NCBI GenBank assembly: GCA_018268035.1
Contig: JAFDXI010000073.1
Span: 62,001-126,000, forward strand
DNA length: 64,000 nucleotides
Source of the DNA: Bacteroidota bacterium
Lineage (GTDB): Bacteria; Bacteroidota; Bacteroidia; Chitinophagales; Chitinophagaceae
Reading direction: 5' to 3'
Below are positions 37,673-46,128 of this stretch, piece by piece (position 1 is the first letter of the stretch; the number at the start of each line of letters is the position of its first letter). Both the position numbers and the translations under genes were made by a program. Below the pieces are notes generated by a model, which ran no database searches, was not told where the DNA came from, and saw nothing but the letters and a program-made list of their open reading frames with translations.

Positions 37673-38686
37673 TCAGAATAATGAAGTCTGAATAGGTAGT
37701 TTCGCCGGTTCCTTTTTATCGCCTGCTTTCTTATCGTTGGTTGTGGTTGTTGTTTGAAGAGGTTGTTCTTCCAAAAATTTTACAATATCATTCCCATTGG
37801 TAAAAGGGATGGCGCCAAGTTTTACCAGGTCAATATTTCCCTGCGGCGCAGGCTTCAACACATCAGGGCTTAACACAAAAACAGGAATGTTCATTTTCAT
37901 TGCACCTTTGGCCGCATCAAATGTGCCGCTCATTTTTCCATTGCTATCTTTTTCTGGCCCTGATGCCATCACAACAATTGCTTTTGACATTGCACTCACA
38001 AGTTTATTCCTCATCATTGCATTCTGCCCGGTAAATTTTTCATAAGGGTTAAACTGGGATACAAATAATGAATTCCTTTCCCAATCCAACTCTTTAAATT
38101 CTTTTTTAATACTGATATGATTGACACCAAAACTTAAAATCATTGTAGTAGTGCCCTGTGCTTCCAATGCACCGAGGTGTGCGCTTGTATCCACGCCTTT
38201 TGCATAACCAGAAGTTACATTAAAACCATGTTCAGACAGTCTTGAAGCAATACCCTTTGTCAACGTTACAACAAATTCATCCACATCCCTTGCCCCAACA
38301 ATTGAAACACCTTTTGTATTCAGAAGCGGCAAATATCCTTTACAAAATAAAATCGGTGGTGCATTGTCCTGCATGTTTTCTAACACATGTTTTGGATAAC
38401 GCTCATCTTCCATCGTAATCAAAAAAACTTTTTCTGACTTCAGCTTTTCAAATGAATCGAATAGATTGTCTTCATCCAATTGAAAAAGATTTGAAATTTT
38501 TGCCCTTGAAAACCTTCCTTTACCTAATTCAGGCAGCATATTTTCCAGTTGAGAAATATCAAGCTCAAACAATTCAGGCATTGTCATTTTCTGCTGCTGA
38601 AGGATGGAGAAAATATAATGGATACTCTTAGCACCAAAGCCCTGCACATTTGATAATGCAAACCAACTATATTCTAAACTTCTCAT
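37673..38686 (-). CDS. DprA/Smf-family SLOG protein (divergent)
   Basis: A 337-residue protein: an N-terminal helix-hairpin-helix-like region (1-80) and a SLOG Rossmann domain (about 120-300) with SIVGARDVDEF and VTSGYAKGVDTSAHLGALE. The later DprA signatures are altered: QNAMMRNKLVSAMSKAIVVM retains the RN, but the usual G-S-x-x-T-A is KMSGTFDAAKG. There is no C-terminal winged helix. It overlaps the upstream phosphoribosyltransferase gene by 4 bp, so the two are one functional unit. A role in natural transformation is possible, but a nucleotide-sensing conflict module of DprA plus PRTase type is the alternative I favour slightly. Confidence 0.82.
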   Translation of the reverse strand: MRSLEYSWFALSNVQGFGAKSIHYIFSILQQQKMTMPELFELDISQLENMLPELGKGRFSRAKISNLFQLDEDNLFDSFEKLKSEKVFLITMEDERYPKHVLENMQDNAPPILFCKGYLPLLNTKGVSIVGARDVDEFVVTLTKGIASRLSEHGFNVTSGYAKGVDTSAHLGALEAQGTTTMILSFGVNHISIKKEFKELDWERNSLFVSQFNPYEKFTGQNAMMRNKLVSAMSKAIVVMASGPEKDSNGKMSGTFDAAKGAMKMNIPVFVLSPDVLKPAPQGNIDLVKLGAIPFTNGNDIVKFLEEQPLQTTTTTNDKKAGDKKEPAKLPIQTSLF

Positions 38687-39339
38687 CTTTTTATTCTTGT
38701 TTTAGTAATTGTGAATGCATAAACATTTTTTGCATTGCCTTTATTTTTCAAAACATCTGCAACAGCATTCAAAGTTTCACCTGATCTGTAAAGGTCGTCA
38801 AATAACAACACATTCATTCCTGCTAATGAATTTTGCCTGATGTCAAAAGCACCATTCAGTACCTCTCTTCTTTGTTCCGGTATTTCTATATCTTTTAACT
38901 CTGATGTTGATTTCAATTTTTTCAATATGTTCAATTCAACAACCAATTTACAAATTGAACCTAATGCTTTTGCAAGTTCAACAACAGGTTGAAAATTTCT
39001 TGTATTATTTGAAGGCGGCACGGGAATGATCACATCAATTTTCCATCCTGTTTTATTTAACAGGAATGTTGCTGCTTCCCGAGCTATTAAATTTATTCTC
39101 CCGCTCTCTTCCCAATATTTTAAATGATTCATCTCCAAACCGATTGTTGTATAGGCTGTTTCCCATTTAATGACATTATCCTTGTCTTCTTTTTCAACTT
39201 TTACCAACTTACCTGTAACAAGGTCCTTTGCTTCAACAATCTTCTTTGCATATTCTTTTGGTTTGCTTGAAACTGTATGATAGTCCAAAGCATATCCTTC
39301 TGTAAAATGCCCGTAAAGTTTTTGTGGATTTAATTCCAT
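38683..39339 (-). CDS. Phosphoribosyltransferase (ComF-like, without zinc finger)
   Basis: A 218-residue type I PRTase. The PRPP-binding loop is MNVLLFDDLYRSGETLNAVA (about 171-190). WKIDVIIPVPPSNNTRNFQP supplies the PPi loop, as in ComF. The N-terminal 70 residues are not the ComF Cys4 finger but a domain I do not recognise (YGHFTEGYALDYHTVSS...). It is translationally coupled to the DprA-family gene by a 4-bp overlap. Substrate unknown. Confidence 0.82.
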   Translation of the reverse strand: MELNPQKLYGHFTEGYALDYHTVSSKPKEYAKKIVEAKDLVTGKLVKVEKEDKDNVIKWETAYTTIGLEMNHLKYWEESGRINLIAREAATFLLNKTGWKIDVIIPVPPSNNTRNFQPVVELAKALGSICKLVVELNILKKLKSTSELKDIEIPEQRREVLNGAFDIRQNSLAGMNVLLFDDLYRSGETLNAVADVLKNKGNAKNVYAFTITKTRIKR

Positions 39340-39556
39340 TTCACAATATTTTTCATGTTAGCTCTTTTATCAAAATCACACAGCAGATGAAATAAAGTGA
39401 TTCATCATTCATAGCAGTCAACCAGGGTGTGATTGAATTGATAACCAAGTTACATCAAATCCTGATTAAAAAAATAAAAAACGCTTTTTACAATATTTGT
39501 TCAGGCTGTTTTTATTTTTCAACAAAACAATTGTTTGAAATATCTATCAACACATG

Positions 39557-40279
39557 TCATGAAGTTTGATGCGGCTGCTTAGGGTTCAATGGCCTTATCG
39601 TCATTTCATTTATCAGCATATTATCAGGCGTTTCAAGAACATGCACTATTGTATTAGCAATATCATCAGGGTGCAACATATTGTCATGTGGAACAATACC
39701 CGAACTTTTGAAAAAATCTGTTTCAATAGAACCGGGATTAATACAGGTTACTTTGATATTGAAATACCTCAACTCCATATACAAGGCTTCACTGAAACCA
39801 CGCACACCAAATTTTGTTGTGCAATAAGCAGCGCCATCTTTCCTGCCAACCATTCCAAGGATTGAACCAATGTTGATGATGTGCGAAAAACTATTTTTCT
39901 TTTTCATCAATGCAGCTACATGAGATGTAATATAAAACAAGCCATTCAAATTTGTATTGACCATGCCTAACCATTCACCTGTTGGTGTTTCATCTATTTT
40001 TTTGAAACCACCAACGCCGGCATTGTTGATGAGGATATCGGGAACATTTGTCTCATTAAATGTATTACTCACCCAATTAATGATATCCTGTTCATGTGTG
40101 ATATCCATCTGTACCGGATGAAATAATTCTCCCAAACCTTCTTTTAAATTATTCAATGCGTTGATGTTTCTTGCAATGCCATATACGACTACATCTTTTT
40201 TAATCAATGCTGCTGCTATTGCAGCACCTAAACCACTGCTCGCTCCTGTGAGAACTGCCACTTTTTTTTCTAATATCAT
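39557..40279 (-). CDS. SDR family NAD(P)-dependent oxidoreductase
   Basis: A 240-residue classical short-chain dehydrogenase: TGASSGLGAAIAAAL (cofactor loop), NNAG, the catalytic Ser in NIGSILG, and Y-C-T-T-K as the YxxxK pair, then INPGSIETDF. It resembles the YdfG/serine-dehydrogenase-like branch; substrate unknown. Monocistronic, divergent from the large regulatory gap before the ScdA-type operon. Confidence 0.92.
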   Translation of the reverse strand: MILEKKVAVLTGASSGLGAAIAAALIKKDVVVYGIARNINALNNLKEGLGELFHPVQMDITHEQDIINWVSNTFNETNVPDILINNAGVGGFKKIDETPTGEWLGMVNTNLNGLFYITSHVAALMKKKNSFSHIINIGSILGMVGRKDGAAYCTTKFGVRGFSEALYMELRYFNIKVTCINPGSIETDFFKSSGIVPHDNMLHPDDIANTIVHVLETPDNMLINEMTIRPLNPKQPHQTS

Positions 40280-40830
40280 ACCTGTTATTTTTTTCCTGAA
40301 TTATAAATAATGAAGACGAATTGAATACTTTATTTCAGAATTTTTCCTGATTGCTTTTTATAAAAAGATAAACATCAATTCATCATTAATCATCCGCAAC
40401 CTTCATCAGCTATCATTAACATGATAATTATTTTTTTCTGCAGATTTTTTTAAAATATTCGCTATACACAAAATTAGAAATTATTTACTGCAAGATATTT
40501 TTAATAATTGCGTTGATTGCAGTTATGGAGCTTGAACTTATTCAAGAAATTGATAACAGTTTTTTGAAAAGATGAAAAGCTATGTATAATGTTTAATGAA
40601 TTGAAAATTTTTTCTACCCAACCTTATTACATTAGTAACACAAATGCTATCACCTCACTCAACCTTATTAGTTTATTTTCTATTTCATGTTTTTGATTAC
40701 AAATTATTGAACAAACAATCCAGGTCTTAATCACAGAAATGATTCATATACCGACAATCTGCTAATGATATAATTGAATTCCTGAATCCTTTACCTGATT
40801 CTAATAACTTTCAACAAAAAATTCAAAACA

Positions 40831-40857
40831 AAGGGGCTATCATTTTGATAGCCCCTT
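40831..40857. terminator. Perfect 12-bp stem hairpin (terminator-like)
   Basis: AAGGGGCTATCA pairs perfectly with TGATAGCCCCTT across a TTT loop. On the minus strand it is followed by a T-rich stretch; on the plus strand only by GCTAATTT. No annotated gene is expected to end here, since both flanking genes point away from it. It is either the end of an unrecognised small transcript or a structured leader. Confidence 0.6.
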
Positions 40858-40958
40858 GCTAATTTAAAAACCCTACACCAAACCTTTCTGATAGGGGGAA
40901 CAAATAACTCAGAAAAGAATCAAACAAATTAAAAGAATGTGTAAAACTTTAACGGTAT

Positions 40959-41003
40959 AAAAGTACTTAAATACTTTTATTATACAAAATATATTTAGCT
41001 TTG
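40959..41003 (+). promoter_or_regulatory. Promoter and near-palindromic operator of the ScdA-type operon
   Basis: TAGCTTTG (40996-41003) fits the TAnnTTTG -7 box, 34 bp before the ATG. About 18 bp upstream, over the expected -33 element, lies AAAAGTACTTAAATACTTTT (40959-40978), a 20-bp palindrome with one mismatched pair. Its A/T-rich two-arm form resembles sites of Rrf2 (NsrR/IscR-type) regulators, and an Rrf2 gene closes this operon. A related half-site occurs at the hemerythrin promoter (46656-46671). Confidence 0.6.
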
Positions 41004-41036
41004 CCACGAAAATTATTTTAATAAAAAGCAGATACT

Positions 41037-42503
41037 ATGCAAACAGCAAATGAAACTATCATCAATGTACAGGAAATAGAGCCGCGCTTAAGGCACCTGA
41101 CAATATTCCAGGTTTTTGACAGTCTTGAAGAAGGTGAAAGCCTCGTTATCCATAACAACCATGATCCTAAACCGGTGTATTACCAGTTGATGGATACCCG
41201 TGGTAATATTTTCACCTGGGAATACCTGCAACAAGGCCCTGAATGGTGGGATATAAGAGTTACTAAAACAGTTTCCACAAAATTCTCAAAAGAAAATGAA
41301 CTGATATTAAATGTTCCGGCCATTGAGCCAAGATTGAAACACCAGACCATCTTCCATATATTCGGAAATATGAATCCAGGTGAATCATTTATCATCCACA
41401 ATGACCATGATCCCAAACCTGTCTTCTATCAATTGCAGGGTTTACATGGTGATGTGTTTACTTGGGAATATTTACAACAAGGCCCCGAATGGTGGGACAT
41501 TCGTGTTAGCAGGAAAGCAGCTACACGCCCAGAAGAATCAGGTGTGATTGCAGAACCTGGTAAAGACACGATTATCAATGTGCCTTCTATTGAACCCAGA
41601 TTAAAACATCCAACAATATTTAAAGTGTTTGATAGTTTGAAACCTGGTGAAAGTTTAGTAATCCACAACGACCATGATCCTAAGCCGGTTTATTACCAGT
41701 TATTGGGTGAACGTGGCGATGTCTTTACCTGGCAATATCTGCAACAAGGTCCGCAATGGTGGGATATCCGTGTTACAAGGAAGAGTGCCGAAGACAGTGA
41801 AACAATAGGACAGATTGCTGCAAAAGATTTGCGCAAAGCTGAAGTGTTTAAAAAATATGGAATTGATTTTTGTTGTGGTGGTAAAAAAACTGTTCGTGAA
41901 GTATGTGCCGAAAAAGGTATTGATGCCACTGCTGTTGAAAAAGAATTGCAGCAACCGGTACAAAATGTAACAACAGGTAATATGAATTTTGATGAATGGA
42001 ACCTTGATTTTCTTGCTGATTACATTGTGAATACACACCATAAATATGTTCGTAAATACTTACCTGAAATAACAGGTTATGCTGCTAAGGTAGCCAAAGT
42101 GCATGGCGGCAACCATCCTGAATTATTAGAAATAAACAACCTGGTTGAAAAGCTCAACAAAGAACTGACAGAACATTTAGCTGAAGAAGAAAGCACAATT
42201 TTCCCAATCATAAAAGAAATAGTGAAAACAAAAGAATCAGGTGACGCATATACAAGAAAAGGAAATAACAGTTTTGCTCATTTAATAAAAATTACAGAAG
42301 CAGAGCATGACAGTGTGGGTGACGCTACGAAAAAAATCCGCGAGTTAAGCAACAACTACGCGATTCCCGAAGATGCTTGTGCCAGCTATAAATTATCATT
42401 TAAAATGCTGGAAGAATTCGAGAATGATTTGTTTGTCCATATCCACCTGGAGAATAATATTTTATTCCCCAAAGCTGAAGAAATGGAAAAATCTTTAGCA
42501 TAA
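41037..42503 (+). CDS. DUF2249x3-ScdA (Ric)-hemerythrin fusion, Fe-S cluster repair
   Basis: A 488-residue protein. Three tandem DUF2249 copies occupy residues 9-75, 90-157 and 179-247, each with IEPRL, HxHDPKPVxYQL and QQGPxWWDIRV. A ScdA_N/DUF542 domain follows at 256-312 (C279, C280 in DFCCGGKKT; C290). A hemerythrin-like di-iron domain follows at about 330-488 (HHKYVRKYL, HGGNHPE, HLAEEESTIFP, HDSVGD, HIHLENNILFP). The last two domains equal the Ric/YtfE/ScdA repair protein, which restores NO-damaged iron-sulfur clusters. DUF2249 domains are usual neighbours in denitrification and NO loci. A triple copy fused in front is unusual. First gene of the operon. Confidence 0.92.
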   Translation: MQTANETIINVQEIEPRLRHLTIFQVFDSLEEGESLVIHNNHDPKPVYYQLMDTRGNIFTWEYLQQGPEWWDIRVTKTVSTKFSKENELILNVPAIEPRLKHQTIFHIFGNMNPGESFIIHNDHDPKPVFYQLQGLHGDVFTWEYLQQGPEWWDIRVSRKAATRPEESGVIAEPGKDTIINVPSIEPRLKHPTIFKVFDSLKPGESLVIHNDHDPKPVYYQLLGERGDVFTWQYLQQGPQWWDIRVTRKSAEDSETIGQIAAKDLRKAEVFKKYGIDFCCGGKKTVREVCAEKGIDATAVEKELQQPVQNVTTGNMNFDEWNLDFLADYIVNTHHKYVRKYLPEITGYAAKVAKVHGGNHPELLEINNLVEKLNKELTEHLAEEESTIFPIIKEIVKTKESGDAYTRKGNNSFAHLIKITEAEHDSVGDATKKIRELSNNYAIPEDACASYKLSFKMLEEFENDLFVHIHLENNILFPKAEEMEKSLA

Positions 42504-42520
42504 TAAGTATATGTTTTTGT

Positions 42521-42560
42521 TGCCGTGGATACATGGATTCATTTCTGTGTATCTGCGGCA
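42521..42560. repeat. Intergenic hairpin within the operon
   Basis: TGCCGTGGATACA (42521-42533) pairs with TGTATCTGCGGCA (42548-42560), 11 of 13 positions matching, with a 14-nt loop. It lies between the ScdA-type gene and the DUF1858 gene. It has the look of an extragenic repeat and could stabilise or attenuate the operon mRNA. It also argues against the longer start of the next gene. Confidence 0.55.
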
Positions 42561-42590
42561 GTTATTTCCTTCTTTATTAATAAATGGTTC

Positions 42591-43421
42591 ATGGTAATAA
42601 ACGAACAAACAAAAATTGCGGCCCTCATCAAACATCATCCTGATGCTTTGGAAACTATTGTTAAGTTAAGCCCTGATTTTAAAAAATTACGTAACCCTGT
42701 TCTTCGCAAACTGATGGCAGGAAGGGCAAGCATTGCAATGGCTTCAAAAATGGGTGGATGCACTCCTGATGATTTTTATAATGCTCTAAAACCATTGGGT
42801 TTTGAAGTGGGCCAATCATCCAATGAAGCAAATGATACTCCAACTGAAAACAAGCCGTTACCGAAATATCTCGAATCATTAAAACCTGAAAAAATTATAC
42901 GCTTTGATGTGCGTGAGCTTCTTGCCGGTGGCAGTGATCCTTTAAAACAAATTCAACAAAAAGTAAAAGCATTGAATGAAGGTGAAGCGCTTTTAATTGT
43001 AAATAATTTTGAGCCTGTCCCTTTAATCAAGTTATTGGAAAAGCAAGGTTTTGAATCTTATGTAAAGTTCATTGATAAAGACACTATTGAAACATATTTT
43101 TACAGGACCAGCCCGTCAAAAAAATCCGTAACTACAACTGAAACTGAAATAGAAACAACAGAGGAAGGCGATTGGGAACAGTTGCTGAAACAATTTGAAA
43201 ATAATTTAGAAGAAATTGATGTGCGGCATTTAGAAATGCCAATGCCGATGATGACCATCCTTGAAGCATTGGAAGTTTTGCCTGAAAATAAAGCATTATA
43301 TGTGCATCATAAAAGGATCCCTGTGTTCCTGCTAACAGAATTAAAAGACAGGAATTTTGAATACCGGATTAGAGAAGTGAAAGAAGGCGAAGTGTATTTG
43401 TTGATTTTTAAAAATAAATAA
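42591..43421 (+). CDS. DUF1858-DUF2249-DUF2249 protein
   Basis: The ATG at 42591 gives 276 residues beginning MVINEQTKIAALIKHHPDAL; a GTG-type longer frame would start inside the upstream hairpin. Residues 1-70 form a DUF1858-like helical domain (LRKLMAGRASIAMASKMGG). Two degenerate DUF2249 domains follow (about 98-170, FDVRELLAGGSDPLKQI; and about 204-276, EIDVRHLEMPMPMMTILEAL). These families accompany NO-related genes in many bacteria; DUF2249 is suspected to bind a redox cofactor or act as a sulfur-carrier-like (TusA-like) fold. Exact role unknown. The next gene begins 6 bp on. Confidence 0.85.
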   Translation: MVINEQTKIAALIKHHPDALETIVKLSPDFKKLRNPVLRKLMAGRASIAMASKMGGCTPDDFYNALKPLGFEVGQSSNEANDTPTENKPLPKYLESLKPEKIIRFDVRELLAGGSDPLKQIQQKVKALNEGEALLIVNNFEPVPLIKLLEKQGFESYVKFIDKDTIETYFYRTSPSKKSVTTTETEIETTEEGDWEQLLKQFENNLEEIDVRHLEMPMPMMTILEALEVLPENKALYVHHKRIPVFLLTELKDRNFEYRIREVKEGEVYLLIFKNK

Positions 43422-43427
43422 TCTTGT

Positions 43428-44714
43428 ATGTTGACACCAATGATGGGTGGAGGGCTACAGCAAACCACTAATTACAGGGTCGTTTTACCTTTTTACATTT
43501 TTGCATCAATATCATTTTTAGTTGCAGCGTCATTGCTGTTGTTGCATACAGATATTATACAGTCACATTATTTCAATCCACATACACTTGCTATCACCCA
43601 TGTCATGGCTTTGGGTTGGGGAACGATGATTATTTTTGGCGCTTCACACCAGTTACTTCCTGTATTGGTGGAAGGCAAATTGGATAGTAATCTCCTCGCT
43701 TATCTTACTTTTATTTTTACTGCAATAGGAATTCCTGTTTTAGCTATTGGTTTTTATCTTTTTCATACAGGGGCTTTATTGCAGACAGGTGCAGTGCTTA
43801 TCAATATTGGTGTGATTTGTTACCTCGCCAATGTTTTTGGCAGCGCTTTCAAAAGCCACACCAAAAGTGTGCATGCATGGTTTATGATTACTGCATCATT
43901 GTGGTTGTTTTCAACAACCTTTTTCGGATTGTTGCTGGTATTTAATTTTACTCAATTTATTCTCCCTGATAATTCTGTTGCTTACTTGTCTATTCATGCA
44001 CACCTTGGCATTATAGGCTGGTTTTTATTAATGGTGATTGGTGTTGGCTCCAGGCTGATTCCCATGTTTTTGATTTCAAAATATAACAACCCAAAAGCAT
44101 TGTGGTGGATTTTCGGTTTAATCAATGCCAGTCTCATCAGCTTTTTAATTTTTAAAATTGCAGATGCACCGGTTGCCAGCTATTATTTTTCTGTGTTGCT
44201 GGCATTGGCAGCTATTGCTTTGTTTGGCAGGCATTGTTATAAAGCATATAAAGTGAGGATAAGAAAAAACGTAGATGAACAAATGAAAACATCTTTGTTG
44301 TCTGTATTACAAATGCTCCTGCCTATTCTTGCTTTAGTTACAACACTTGCATTGTTGCCTGCTGACAGCCATCCGAATATTGCATTGCTCTATGGTTTTT
44401 GTATTTTTTTTGGATGGATCACTGCTATCATCATGGGCATGACATTTAAAACACTTCCCTTTATTGTCTGGAACAAAGTGTATCACAAAAAAGCGCATGG
44501 AGGAAAAACACCTGTGCCTAAAGATTTGTTCAGTGAAAAAGTATATCACGCCATGCTGCTGGTATATCTTTTTGGATTTATAGTTTTCATCTCTGGAATA
44601 ATTACTTTAAATGATATTATTTTAAAAACAGGCGCTGCAGCTTTGTTGGCTGCTGCAATATTATATGTTTTTAATACTGGCAAAACTTTATTACATCAAC
44701 CGAAAAAATTATGA
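43428..44714 (+). CDS. NnrS / heme-copper-oxidase-I-like membrane protein
   Basis: A 428-residue protein with about twelve membrane helices. Several helices contain conserved His positions of the NnrS and heme-copper oxidase subunit I type (HTLAITHVMALGWGTMIIFG, SIHAHLGIIGWFLLMVIG, GASHQLLPVL). NnrS proteins protect against NO-derived metal complexes; related sequences are annotated as cytochrome c oxidase subunit I-like. The full catalytic set of cytochrome oxidase is not evident, and no subunit II lies nearby. The stop overlaps the next start by 4 bp (ATGA). Confidence 0.8.
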   Translation: MLTPMMGGGLQQTTNYRVVLPFYIFASISFLVAASLLLLHTDIIQSHYFNPHTLAITHVMALGWGTMIIFGASHQLLPVLVEGKLDSNLLAYLTFIFTAIGIPVLAIGFYLFHTGALLQTGAVLINIGVICYLANVFGSAFKSHTKSVHAWFMITASLWLFSTTFFGLLLVFNFTQFILPDNSVAYLSIHAHLGIIGWFLLMVIGVGSRLIPMFLISKYNNPKALWWIFGLINASLISFLIFKIADAPVASYYFSVLLALAAIALFGRHCYKAYKVRIRKNVDEQMKTSLLSVLQMLLPILALVTTLALLPADSHPNIALLYGFCIFFGWITAIIMGMTFKTLPFIVWNKVYHKKAHGGKTPVPKDLFSEKVYHAMLLVYLFGFIVFISGIITLNDIILKTGAAALLAAAILYVFNTGKTLLHQPKKL

Positions 44715-45040
44715 GCTTAAATATTATCACGAATGACAGCGAAAAATGTGAAATCGCTTTAGATGGTTTGTATGATGTATATGATCCTGAAGTAGGTTTA
44801 AATGTGGTGGACCTTGGGTTAATCTATCAAATAGATTTTGATGAAGCTGAAAAGAAATTAGATGCAACCATGACTTTGACCACACAGTTTTGCCCGATGG
44901 GCGAAAGCATTACAAGTAATGTAACTGAATCATTGGCCAGCGCATATCCTGACTGGCAAATCAATGTGAATTTGACTTTTGAACCACCATGGGATTATTC
45001 AAAAATTTCTCCTGAAGGAAAAGCTTTTTTAGGTAGATAA
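44711..45040 (+). CDS. DUF59/MIP18 family Fe-S assembly factor (SufT/PaaD-like)
   Basis: A 109-residue MIP18-family protein (ALDGLYDVYDPEVGLNVVDLGLIYQI; MTLTTQFCPMGESI with the conserved Cys; LTFEPPWDYSKISPEGK). Such proteins help mature or transfer iron-sulfur clusters. Its coupling to the NnrS-like gene by a 4-bp overlap, and to the Rrf2 gene 3 bp downstream, supports an Fe-S repair role for the whole operon. Confidence 0.92.
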   Translation: MSLNIITNDSEKCEIALDGLYDVYDPEVGLNVVDLGLIYQIDFDEAEKKLDATMTLTTQFCPMGESITSNVTESLASAYPDWQINVNLTFEPPWDYSKISPEGKAFLGR

Positions 45041-45043
45041 ATT

Positions 45044-45475
45044 ATGTTGAGTCAAACTTGTAAAACAGCGATAAAAGCAGTCATCTACCTTTCGGGAAAA
45101 AGTGAATTGGGCGAAAAGGCAAGCATCAAAGAAATTGCTGAACAGATTGATGCCAGTGAACATACTGTAGGGAAAACTTTACAGGCACTTGTCAAACAAA
45201 ATATCATCAACAGCCTGAAAGGACCTTGTGGTGGTTTTTTCCTGACGGAAAGCCAGCAAAACCAACCCATTTATAATATCGTTGAAACAGTAGAAGGAAA
45301 AGGAATTTTTAAAGTGTGTGGATTGGGATTGGGTAAATGTTCTGAATCTCACCCCTGCCCCATTCACAATGAATACAAAGCTGCCCGAGAATTAATTGAA
45401 AAAATATTCAGGGAGAAAAAAGTCAAAGACCTTTGCAGCCCGGTAACAAATGGACTTGCTTTTTTGATGGGATAA
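45044..45475 (+). CDS. Rrf2 family transcriptional regulator with Fe-S Cys triad
   Basis: A 143-residue Rrf2 protein. The winged helix spans 1-75 (KEIAEQIDASEHTVGKTLQALVKQ), and a Cys triad C92, C99, C105 sits in VCGLGLGKCSESHPCPIH. The spacing (x6, x5) is close to that of NsrR and IscR, which ligate a cluster sensing NO or Fe-S status. As last gene of the operon it probably autoregulates it, perhaps through the palindrome at 40959-40978 (inference). Confidence 0.9.
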   Translation: MLSQTCKTAIKAVIYLSGKSELGEKASIKEIAEQIDASEHTVGKTLQALVKQNIINSLKGPCGGFFLTESQQNQPIYNIVETVEGKGIFKVCGLGLGKCSESHPCPIHNEYKAARELIEKIFREKKVKDLCSPVTNGLAFLMG

Positions 45476-45696
45476 AAAGCTTCATTGATTTTACAATTCA
45501 ATTAAAAAAATTTCATTAAACAAAAACCAATTAACACGATTGCCGCTTTGCACACATCATAAGAGGTTTCATCACTGAAATATATTAATTCAATCAACCG
45601 ACTTTTATTTTTCGCTAACTTAGAGGGCAGGTTATTTTGTAAAATTATTTTTCAAATCAACATCATCAATATTTCAAATCTGATAAAAAATCAATA

Positions 45697-46095
45697 ATGG
45701 AAAATAAATCTAACGACGCCACTCCACAAAGACCACAGGGAGAAAGAGTGCTCAATGCTGCTTTAGTTGAAATGGATTTGAATAAATTCATTGATCAGAT
45801 TAAACGCGAAGTTACCTGGAAAGATAACGATCACAATTCCATCACAATTTTCAAATCTGCATCTATGCGTATTGTCCTGATGGGTTTGCATGAAAAAGCA
45901 ATTTTAAAAACACATGTTGCCAGTTCTACTATTAGTGTGCAGGTGCTGGAAGGCGCTGTCAAATTTACTGGTGGTGAACAAACTGTTCCACTCTCAAAAG
46001 GGCAAATGATTGCATTACAAGCCAATATTCCGCATAGTGTGGAAGCAGAAATAGAAAGTTTTTTCTTATTGACATTATCTGCTCTGGAAAAATAA
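45697..46095 (+). CDS. Cupin domain protein
   Basis: A 132-residue single-cupin barrel with motif region LMGLHEKAILKTHVASSTISVQVLEGA and ALQANIPHSVEA. The two-His-one-Glu metal set of typical cupins is only partly present. Small cupins of this sort often follow NO- or redox-stress genes in Bacteroidota, perhaps as sensors. It is separated from the Rrf2 gene by 221 bp with no recognisable element, so is likely expressed on its own. Confidence 0.82.
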   Translation: MENKSNDATPQRPQGERVLNAALVEMDLNKFIDQIKREVTWKDNDHNSITIFKSASMRIVLMGLHEKAILKTHVASSTISVQVLEGAVKFTGGEQTVPLSKGQMIALQANIPHSVEAEIESFFLLTLSALEK

Positions 46096-46128
46096 AATTA
46101 TTGGATGATGAATATCCATTAAAATGCT

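Larger units (their letters stand above)
40280..41036. other. Long intergenic region upstream of the ScdA-type operon
   Basis: A 757-bp non-coding stretch between divergent genes. The left 550 bp is AT-rich with no recognised structure. The right part holds a perfect 12-bp stem hairpin (40831-40857), a weaker hairpin CCCTA/TAGGG (40871-40896), and a near-palindrome plus promoter just before the operon. A small RNA gene ending or starting at the hairpin is possible but unproven. No supported protein gene. Confidence 0.5.

Noticed and set aside
42525..42590. Longer start of the DUF1858/DUF2249 gene
   Set aside because: The added codons are the arms and loop of an extragenic hairpin.
43428..44714. 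Working terminal oxidase or NO reductase subunit
   Set aside because: No subunit II or cytochrome c gene is adjacent and the His set looks incomplete; an NnrS-like role fits the neighbours better.
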